Assembly: GCA_903860995.1 (NCBI GenBank)
Contig: CAIOSS010001397.1
Location: 1 to 6,789 of the forward strand
Reading direction: 5' to 3'
DNA: 6,789 nucleotides
Source: an uncultured delta proteobacterium
GTDB lineage: Bacteria > Myxococcota_A > Polyangia > Polyangiales > Ga0077539
Part shown: positions 1 through 4,811 of the stretch, piece after piece
How the letters are laid out: the number at the start of each line of letters is the position of its first letter
How positions within the stretch are numbered: position 1 is the stretch's first letter
The notes under the pieces: generated by a model
Told to the model about the DNA's origin: nothing
The model's input: only the letters and a program-made list of their open reading frames with translations
Database searches by the model: none
Program-made: the position numbers and the translations under genes

Positions 1-807
1 GAGCCCTTCATGGTCACGCTGCGCCCGCGCATCACGGCGCTGGAGCCCGAGCGCGGCATCCCCGGCACGCGCGTCACCCTGCGCGGCACCAACTTCCCCG
101 CCGATCGATCGCTCGCCTCGGTGCGGCTCAACGGCGCCGAGATTCCGATGGAGTCCTACGCGCGCGACGCCATCGTGGTGACGGTGCCCCGGGACGCGCA
201 GACCGGGCGCTTCCAGGTCATCGGCCGCCTCCAGGGCACCGGCACGGCGCCGATGGAGTTCTTCGTCCTGCAGCCCGTGCTGTTGCAGTCGGTCGACCCT
301 CCCGCGGGGCCCGTCGGCTCGACGGTCACGCTGCGCGGCGCCGGCTTCGAGCCCGACCCTGCGCGGCTGGTGCTGCGCCTTGGCACGCAGCTCATCCGCC
401 CGGCGCGCAACACCACCACGGAGATCGCGTTCACCGTTCCGCGGGCGTCGCGCGGCGGTGTCATCACCGTCGAGGCCGACGGCCGTCAGTCGGCGAGCTC
501 GACCCAGCCCTTCGCGATTACCGTTCCCCCGGTGGTCACGTCGGTCACCCCGGCCGCGGCGGCGCCGGGCGCACGCATCACCATCCGCGGGCGCAACTTC
601 GGCCGCGACATCGCCACGGTCGGGGTGACCATCGGCGTGCTCACGTGCCCGACCTCGGCCGTGGCCCCCACCATGGTGGAATGTCAGGTGCCTGACGGCG
701 CGCAGACGGGACCGCTGACGGTGCGCGTGGTTAACTCGGGCGAGGCCCGCGCCCGGGCGCCGTTCCGTGTCCTGCCGGCACCATCGCCCCGAGCGCCATC
801 ACCCTGA
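1..807 (+). CDS. IPT/TIG-repeat protein, C-terminal part (5' partial)
   Basis: The frame is open from base 1, so this is the 3' end of a longer gene. The Met codon at base 10 lies in the last strand of a preceding repeat and is not a credible start. Counting from that Met, three immunoglobulin-like IPT/TIG modules follow, at about residues 6-87, 88-172 and 173-256. Each opens with a Pro-rich strand and a P-x-G-(S/T/A)-x-(V/I)-T-(L/I)-R-G-x-x-F signature (GTRVTLRGTNF, GSTVTLRGAGF, GARITIRGRNF). Only the third module has cysteines, C213 and C225, which could form a disulfide. The protein ends in a short Pro/Ser/Arg tail. IPT/TIG domains are known from cell-surface and secreted proteins and from some sugar-binding or adhesion proteins. 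The exact role here is unknown, and export is inferred because any signal peptide lies outside the window. The peroxidase gene begins 23 nt downstream on the same strand, so the two are probably cotranscribed. Confidence 0.85.
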   Translation, partial: EPFMVTLRPRITALEPERGIPGTRVTLRGTNFPADRSLASVRLNGAEIPMESYARDAIVVTVPRDAQTGRFQVIGRLQGTGTAPMEFFVLQPVLLQSVDPPAGPVGSTVTLRGAGFEPDPARLVLRLGTQLIRPARNTTTEIAFTVPRASRGGVITVEADGRQSASSTQPFAITVPPVVTSVTPAAAAPGARITIRGRNFGRDIATVGVTIGVLTCPTSAVAPTMVECQVPDGAQTGPLTVRVVNSGEARARAPFRVLPAPSPRAPSP

Positions 808-809
808 GC

Positions 810-815
810 AAGGAG
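810..815 (+). promoter_or_regulatory. Shine-Dalgarno AAGGAG before the cytochrome c peroxidase gene
   Basis: AAGGAG is a strong match to the anti-SD. It lies just after the TGA of the IPT/TIG gene, and the 15-nt gap to the ATG at 831 is longer than optimal. No other in-frame ATG, GTG or TTG lies between the motif and 831. It is the only clear SD in the window, which fits translation of an internal operon gene. Confidence 0.5.
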
Positions 816-830
816 CTCCACCACATCGCC

Positions 831-1895
831 ATGCGTCTCCGAACATCCGCCCGACTCCTCGGCGCCCTCGGCGCCGCCACGCTCTCCGCCGTCGCGCTCG
901 AGGCCTGTCGTGACGTCCGCGAGCGGCCTCCCGCTCGCGAGTACACAGAGCCCTCCACGCGACCCGCGCCGCCCCCCGAGTTGCGCCGCCTCCGCGCCTC
1001 GCTCCAGGCGCTGCCCGAGCAGGTGGAGGTCGACTCGCGCAAGATGGTCCTCGGACGCAGGCTCTTCCACGATACGGCGCTGTCGAACGACAACACGCTC
1101 TCGTGCGCGAGCTGCCACGACCTCGACCGCGCGGGCACCGACCGCCGGGTCTCCTCCCTCGGCGTGCGCAGCCAGGTCGGCCCCATCAACTCCCCGACGG
1201 TGCTCAACTCCCGCTACAACTTCGTGCAGTTCTGGGATGGGCGCGCCCGCGATCTCCGCGAGCAGGCCGCCGGCCCGGTGGCCAACCCCGCGGAGATGGG
1301 CAACACGTGGCCCAACGTGGTCGCGACCCTCACCCGCTCGCCCGAGTACGTCAGCGCCTTCCGCGAGTCGTACCCCGCGGCGGGTGTGACCATGGAGACC
1401 GTCTGCGACGCCATCGCCGTCTACGAAGAGACGCTGGTCACCCCGTCGCCGGTCGACCGCTTCCTCCGCGGTGACGACCTCGCGCTCAACGACGAGCAGC
1501 GGGAGGGCGCGCGGCTCTTCGAGTCGGTCGGCTGCACCACCTGCCACAGCGGCATCAACATCGGCGGGTCTTCTTTCCAGAAGATGGGCGCCGTGCGTGA
1601 CTACTTCGCGCTCCGCGGCACCCCCCTCACCGTCGCCGACGCGGGTCGCTTCAATGTCACCCACCGCGAGGCCGACCGGCACTTCTTCAAGGTCCCCACG
1701 CTGCGCCAGGTCGCCGAGACCGGGCCTTGGTTCCACGACGGGCACACCACCACCTTGGAGGACGCAGTGCGCACCATGGGCGCGGTGCAGCTCGGGCGCG
1801 ACCTCGACGCGACCCAGGTGCAGCGCATCGCGGCCTTCCTGCGAGCGATGACCGGGACCATCCCCGCCAGCGCCGCGCTCCCGCCCACGGCCTGA
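831..1895 (+). CDS. Di-haem cytochrome c peroxidase (CCP/MauG family), probable lipoprotein
   Basis: The 354-residue protein belongs to the bacterial di-haem peroxidase family, which reduces H2O2 to water in the periplasm with electrons from small c-type cytochromes or cupredoxins. An Arg-rich N-terminus and a hydrophobic segment (residues 8-24) lead to LEAC with C26, a possible lipobox; the Glu at -2 is unusual. Two CxxCH haem sites are present, at C92-H96 (peroxidatic haem) and C235-H239 (electron-transfer haem). Other family landmarks are FWDGRA with the inter-haem Trp W135, NPAEMG with the catalytic Glu E155, the LRGDD and GINIGG segments, KVPTLR, WFHDGH (H302), and TMGAVQLG, whose M316 sits where the Met ligand of the high-potential haem is expected. 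Compared from memory with Pseudomonas aeruginosa CcpA, the distal His71 of the peroxidatic haem is replaced by V112. Overall length is normal for the family. The gene follows the IPT/TIG gene by 23 nt and converges on the TPR lipoprotein gene with 16 nt between them. Family assignment is firm; the lipid anchor is uncertain. Confidence 0.95.
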   Translation: MRLRTSARLLGALGAATLSAVALEACRDVRERPPAREYTEPSTRPAPPPELRRLRASLQALPEQVEVDSRKMVLGRRLFHDTALSNDNTLSCASCHDLDRAGTDRRVSSLGVRSQVGPINSPTVLNSRYNFVQFWDGRARDLREQAAGPVANPAEMGNTWPNVVATLTRSPEYVSAFRESYPAAGVTMETVCDAIAVYEETLVTPSPVDRFLRGDDLALNDEQREGARLFESVGCTTCHSGINIGGSSFQKMGAVRDYFALRGTPLTVADAGRFNVTHREADRHFFKVPTLRQVAETGPWFHDGHTTTLEDAVRTMGAVQLGRDLDATQVQRIAAFLRAMTGTIPASAALPPTA

Positions 1896-1911
1896 CCTCC
1901 CTCCCAGACCC

Positions 1912-2703
1912 TCAGCGCTCCCGTCGCAGCCGCTGGATGCGCTGCTCGAGCTCCGCCCGATCGGGCGACTCGGGCCGCGCGGCCAGGTACGACCGGAACG
2001 CCGCCTCGGCCTCCGCGCGGTGCCCGAGGTGCTCGTGCGTGACGCCCAGGTTGAACATCAGCTCGGCGACGTTGCCGCCCGTGTTCTGCACGAACTGGTT
2101 GGCCGTCTCGAAGGCCTGGAGCGCCTCGCGCCACCGGTGTCGACGGAAGAACCGCAGCCCCCGGTTGAACCAGACCGAGGCCTCGGCCGTGAGCGCGTCG
2201 TCGTGTGGGGAGGCCTGCGCGATGCCGTCGCGCCGCCGCTGCGCGTCGCGCTGTACGTTGGCGAGCCGCGCCGTCACCTGCGCGCGCACCGCGGGGGTGG
2301 GTGTGCCCGCCAGCACGCGCTGGTACCACTCGCTCGCGCGCTCGAAGTCCGCGAGGTGCTCGTGCATGCGCCCCGTGTTGAAGGCCAGCTCGGTGGAGGG
2401 CTCGAGGTCGTACGCGTCGCTGAAGGCCGCCGCGGCAGCGGTCCACTCGTGTCGGCCGGCCGCGGTCATGCCCTCCTCGTAGCGTCGCTGCGCCGCGCTC
2501 GTCGGATGCGTCGTCACGACGGCGCCCCGGCGGGGGGATCCCTCGCGAGCACCCGCCTCTCCGCCGTCCGAGCGCGAGCGTCTGCCGGAGGTGCCAGCCC
2601 GGGTCGAGGTGCTCAGCGCCGTGGCGTCGGCCGTCGTCGTCGTCGCGTGGGGGTGGCAGCCCGCGACCAGCGACAGCAGGAGCGCCGCGGCGCGGGCGCT
2701 CAC
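1912..2703 (-). CDS. TPR-repeat lipoprotein
   Basis: This predicted 263-residue lipoprotein has a short signal peptide ending in LVAGC (lipid-attachment C16). A low-complexity, probably disordered linker rich in Thr, Ser, Arg and Gly follows (residues 17-68). Next come tetratricopeptide repeats at about 71-104 and 105-138, an Arg/Gln-rich spacer (139-170), and two further repeats at about 174-208 and 212-246. The repeats show the usual small/large helix pattern, for example FNTGRMHEHLADFERASEWYQRVL and FNLGVTHEHLGHRAEAEAAF. TPR arrays bind other proteins, so a scaffold or assembly role in the envelope is likely, with no specific partner identifiable. The start is GTG at 2703-2701. It overlaps the TGA of the upstream gene in the quartet GTGA, which supports this start and suggests translational coupling. 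No SD is evident. BamD-like or gliding-related TPR lipoproteins are possible relatives, but nothing specific points to them. Confidence 0.85.
   Translation of the reverse strand: MSARAAALLLSLVAGCHPHATTTTADATALSTSTRAGTSGRRSRSDGGEAGAREGSPRRGAVVTTHPTSAAQRRYEEGMTAAGRHEWTAAAAAFSDAYDLEPSTELAFNTGRMHEHLADFERASEWYQRVLAGTPTPAVRAQVTARLANVQRDAQRRRDGIAQASPHDDALTAEASVWFNRGLRFFRRHRWREALQAFETANQFVQNTGGNVAELMFNLGVTHEHLGHRAEAEAAFRSYLAARPESPDRAELEQRIQRLRRER
2632..2643. repeat. (CGT)4 trinucleotide run coding the Thr tract of the lipoprotein linker
   Basis: Four perfect CGT units encode, on the minus strand, four consecutive Thr residues (T21-T24), five residues after the lipidated Cys of the TPR lipoprotein. 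The run lies in the flexible tether. Gain or loss of units would lengthen or shorten it without changing frame. It is short and may be chance. Confidence 0.5.
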
Positions 2704-2975
2704 GACTTGCCGCCCGTGCCCTCGCGCTCGGCCGCGAGCTGGTCTTCCAGCTTGCGGATGGTGCGGCGGAGTTCCTTCACCTCGTCACGGGTCGCGAGGT
2801 TGAGGCCGCGGGCGACGGAGCTCGTCGCGCCGTGCACCGCGGTGGTCACCTGGCCTCGCGCGGCCATCGCCTTCATCGCGACCTCCATCACCTTCGGGTG
2901 GGTGGCGATCTCCATCACCTTCGGGTTCTGCGCGAGCTTCATGGCATGGGTCAGCAGCGTCTTCTTGAGGTCCAT
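2700..2975 (-). CDS. Small coiled-coil protein of unknown function
   Basis: I do not recognise this 91-residue protein. It has no signal peptide, no membrane segment and no Cys, so it is probably cytoplasmic. Residues 1-40 are helical, with many Lys, Ala and seven Met. They contain a nine-residue tandem duplication, NPKVMEIAT followed by HPKVMEVAM (residues 17-34). A Gly/Thr/Ser/Val/Ala-rich middle (41-60) joins this to a C-terminal coiled coil (about 62-84) beginning TRDEVKELRR and continuing with Leu/Ile at heptad spacing. The tail is GTGGKS. The layout of an amphipathic helix plus a C-terminal 'TRxEVxxLRxxxxxLE' coiled coil is reminiscent of phasins and of UbiK-type accessory proteins; this is a resemblance only. 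A sigma70-like promoter precedes it, the ATG has no SD, and its stop overlaps the start of the TPR lipoprotein, so the two genes are probably expressed together. Confidence 0.8.
   Translation of the reverse strand: MDLKKTLLTHAMKLAQNPKVMEIATHPKVMEVAMKAMAARGQVTTAVHGATSSVARGLNLATRDEVKELRRTIRKLEDQLAAEREGTGGKS
2878..2931. repeat. Tandem 27-bp duplication within the small coiled-coil gene
   Basis: Two adjacent 27-bp units (2878-2904 and 2905-2931) agree at 21 of their first 22 bases. Both begin GCGA(C/T)CTCCATCACCTTC, and the single difference is at 2882 versus 2909. Each unit is nine codons long and encodes (N/H)PKVME(I/V)A plus one residue. The high DNA identity suggests a recent duplication or strong constraint. 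Confidence 0.85.
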
Positions 2976-2984
2976 CGTGGGCCC

Positions 2985-3014
2985 AACTTAGAGAGCCGCG
3001 GAGCCCGGCGTCAA
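2985..3014 (-). promoter_or_regulatory. Sigma70-like promoter for the small coiled-coil / TPR lipoprotein pair
   Basis: On the minus strand, TTGACG (3014-3009; five of six matches to the -35 consensus) is followed after 18 bp by TAAGTT (2990-2985; T1, A2 and T6 of the -10 consensus). Only 9 nt separate the -10 box from the ATG at 2975, so transcription would start within a few bases of the start codon. The TGA of pip lies inside the -35 hexamer. A separate promoter here means the two downstream genes need not depend on pip transcription. Confidence 0.5.
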
Positions 3015-3985
3015 CGCGAGGCGAAGCGATCGGTCGCCTCGATGAGCGCGCGGGTGATGCCCGGCTCGATGACGGCGTGCCCGGCGTCGGGCACCACCAC
3101 GAGCTCGGCCTCTGGCCAGGCGCGGTGCAGCGCCCACGCGGAGTCCATCGGGCAGACCACGTCATAGCGGCCCTGCACGATGACCCCGGGGATGTTCCGG
3201 ATGCGGTGGACGTCGTCCAGGAGCTGGGCGTCCGTGCGGAGGAAGCCCTTGTTGACGAAGTAGTGGCACTCGATGCGGGCGAAGGCCTCGGCGAAGTGCG
3301 CGTCGCCCGTGCGGCGGATCATGTCGGGGTCGGGCACCAGGCGGCTCGTGCTGCCCTCCCAGACGCTCCACGCGACGGCGCAGCGCGAGCGCTCGACCGG
3401 GTCGGCCCCGGTGAGGCGCTTGTGGTAGGCGCCCACGAGGTCGTGGCGCTCGGACTCGGGGATGGGCGCGACGAAGCCCTCCCAGGCGTCGGGGAAGATC
3501 TCGCTCGCCCCGTGCTGGTAGAACCACTGGACCTCCTTGCGGCGCAGCAGGAAGATCCCGCGGAGGATGAGCTCGGTCACCCGCTCGGGGTGGGTCTCGG
3601 CGTAGGCCAGCGCGAGGGTGCTGCCCCACGAGCCGCCGAATACCTGCCAGCGCGCGATGCCCAGGTGCTCGCGCAGGGCCTCGACGTCCTGCACGAGGTG
3701 CCAGGTGGTGTTGTCCACGAGCGAGGCGTACGGCGTGCTACGGCCGCTGCCGCGCTGGTCGAAGAGCACGATGCGGTAGCGCGCGGGGTCGAAGAAGCGG
3801 CGATACCGCGGGTCGCTCCCTCCGCCGGGGCCGCCGTGCAGGAAGACCACCGGCTTGCCGTCGGGGTTGCCCGAAACCTCATAGTAGAGCTCGTGCAGGG
3901 CCGAGACCTGCAGGGTGCCGACGTGGTGGGCTTCGATGTCTGGGTACAGGGCGCGGGCCTCGCTACGCATGGTAGGGGAGGGCAT
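3011..3985 (-). CDS. pip: Proline iminopeptidase (alpha/beta hydrolase, MEROPS family S33)
   Basis: This enzyme cleaves an N-terminal proline from peptides and acts in the cytoplasm; no signal peptide is present. The 324-residue sequence matches the Xanthomonas-type prolyl aminopeptidase along its whole length. The oxyanion motif HGGPGGG is at residues 50-56, and FDQRGSGRS at 75-83 is a family hallmark. The nucleophile elbow GGSWGS places the catalytic Ser at S119. The cap region contains the WSVWEG and FARIE(C/N)HYF signatures, the latter holding Glu residues that bind the substrate amino group in this family. The acid is D275 (GRYDVVCP) and the base H303 (AGHAVIEPG). Length is about ten residues above the family norm. 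A second ATG five codons in (3970-3968) gives a start closer to homologues ('MRxxxxxLYP'). Neither start has an SD. The gene is divergent from the response regulator across 80 nt and lies 35 nt upstream of the small coiled-coil gene. Confidence 0.95.
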   Translation of the reverse strand: MPSPTMRSEARALYPDIEAHHVGTLQVSALHELYYEVSGNPDGKPVVFLHGGPGGGSDPRYRRFFDPARYRIVLFDQRGSGRSTPYASLVDNTTWHLVQDVEALREHLGIARWQVFGGSWGSTLALAYAETHPERVTELILRGIFLLRRKEVQWFYQHGASEIFPDAWEGFVAPIPESERHDLVGAYHKRLTGADPVERSRCAVAWSVWEGSTSRLVPDPDMIRRTGDAHFAEAFARIECHYFVNKGFLRTDAQLLDDVHRIRNIPGVIVQGRYDVVCPMDSAWALHRAWPEAELVVVPDAGHAVIEPGITRALIEATDRFASR

Positions 3986-4045
3986 CGCACGGCGCCGGGC
4001 GGAGGGTCAACGCGCCCCGATGGAGCGCTGACGACGCATTGGGTT

Positions 4046-4051
4046 TAGGCT
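4046..4051 (+). promoter_or_regulatory. Candidate -10 box (TAGGCT) of the response regulator gene
   Basis: TAGGCT, preceded by TT, lies 14 nt before the ATG at 4066 in the 80-nt divergent gap between pip and the regulator. It keeps T1, A2 and T6 of the sigma70 -10 consensus. I see no good -35 hexamer at 16-19 bp upstream. No SD lies between it and the ATG. It resembles the boxes before two other starts in this window. Confidence 0.3.
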
Positions 4052-4065
4052 CCCCGCCGGCACGC

Positions 4066-4752
4066 ATGAACCCCGAGAAGCTGATCCTGCTGGTCGAGGA
4101 CGAGCCCGCGATGGCCCTGGGCATCACCGACGCGCTCGCCTTCGAGGGCTACCGCGTGGTGCACGCGCCCACCGGGCGGCAGGGCGTCGAGCTCGCGCGC
4201 ACCGCGTCGCCCGACCTCGTGCTGCTCGATCTGATGCTCCCCGACACCAACGGCTATGAGGTGTGCATCCAGCTCCGGCGATGGTCGCGCACCGTGCCGA
4301 TCCTCATCCTCTCGGCGCGCAGCCAGGACAGCGACAAGATCCGTGGGCTCGACGCGGGCGCCGACGACTACGTGACCAAGCCCTTCTCCCTGGGCGAGCT
4401 CGCCGCCCGGGTGCGCGCCGCGCTGCGCCGGGTGGAGCGGGCCACCGGAGCGCCCGCCCTGGTGCGCATCGGCCGCGCGGAGGTGAACCTCGCCGGCCAC
4501 GTGGTGGTGCTCGACGGCAAGGAGGAGGCGCTCACCTCGTACGAGGTCGAGCTGCTGCGGCTGATGCTGGAGCGCGCCGGCGAGGCCATCGGGCGCGACG
4601 ACATCCTCGACCGCGTGTGGGGCGTGCAGGCCATCAACAGCCGCGCGGTGGACAACTTCATCGTGAAGCTCCGCAAGAAGATCGAGAGCACCCCCGATCG
4701 CCCGCAGCACATCCTTACGGTCTACGGGCGGGGCTACAAGCTCGTCCTGTAG
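4066..4752 (+). CDS. OmpR/PhoB-family response regulator (orphan)
   Basis: This 228-residue two-component regulator has an N-terminal receiver domain (about 5-118) and a C-terminal winged-helix DNA-binding domain (about 128-227). Receiver landmarks are complete: acidic pair E11-D12, phospho-acceptor D55 in LVLLDLMLPD, S83 in the switch strand (ILSAR), and K105 in TKPF. The output domain shows LTSYEVELLRLML, the recognition-helix segment SRAVDNFIVKLRKKIE, and the terminal wing TVYGRGYKL. It should bind DNA as a phosphorylation-induced dimer; its targets cannot be read from the sequence. ATG at 4066 is preferred over an in-frame TTG at 4039, because the receiver fold begins directly after MNPEK as in homologues and the candidate -10 box lies between the two. 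No histidine kinase gene is adjacent within the window. The propeller lipoprotein gene follows after 59 nt. Confidence 0.93.
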   Translation: MNPEKLILLVEDEPAMALGITDALAFEGYRVVHAPTGRQGVELARTASPDLVLLDLMLPDTNGYEVCIQLRRWSRTVPILILSARSQDSDKIRGLDAGADDYVTKPFSLGELAARVRAALRRVERATGAPALVRIGRAEVNLAGHVVVLDGKEEALTSYEVELLRLMLERAGEAIGRDDILDRVWGVQAINSRAVDNFIVKLRKKIESTPDRPQHILTVYGRGYKLVL

Positions 4753-4794
4753 CGGTCGCGGCGTCAGCGCTCGGTCCGCGCGCCGGAGCTGCGG

Positions 4795-4800
4795 TAGTCT
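4795..4800 (+). promoter_or_regulatory. Candidate -10 box (TAGTCT) of the propeller lipoprotein gene
   Basis: TAGTCT keeps T1, A2 and T6 of the -10 consensus and ends 11 nt before the ATG at 4812, or 5 nt before the in-frame GTG at 4806. Transcription starting six or seven bases downstream would begin at or just before these codons. I found no convincing -35 element and no SD. Read-through from the regulator gene 59 nt upstream is an alternative source of the transcript. Confidence 0.3.
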
Positions 4801-4811
4801 CCCGGGTGACG

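Noticed and set aside
684..1745. 353-residue minus-strand frame opposite the peroxidase
   Set aside because: It is the antisense mirror of a clear di-haem peroxidase, without any recognisable motif.
2700..2975. Calling the small protein a phasin or UbiK homologue
   Set aside because: Only the layout of an N-terminal amphipathic helix and a C-terminal coiled coil agrees. There is no diagnostic motif and no PHA or ubiquinone gene nearby.
2020..2991. 323-residue plus-strand frame opposite the TPR and small coiled-coil genes
   Set aside because: Composition is Arg/Ala/Val-rich shadow. The minus-strand proteins have TPR repeats, a lipobox and a coordinated GTGA overlap.
4005..4010. TTGACC on the minus strand as a -35 box for pip
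   Set aside because: The hexamers 16-18 bp downstream (CGATGC and its neighbours) bear no resemblance to a -10 element, so I do not call a promoter.
3077..4048. 323-residue plus-strand frame opposite pip
   Set aside because: The proline iminopeptidase on the minus strand is unmistakable. The plus frame has only Val/Ala/Glu/Gly-rich shadow sequence.
4753..4811. Possible terminator after the response regulator
   Set aside because: Only short, mismatched GC pairings and no T-run. Co-transcription with the lipoprotein gene cannot be excluded.
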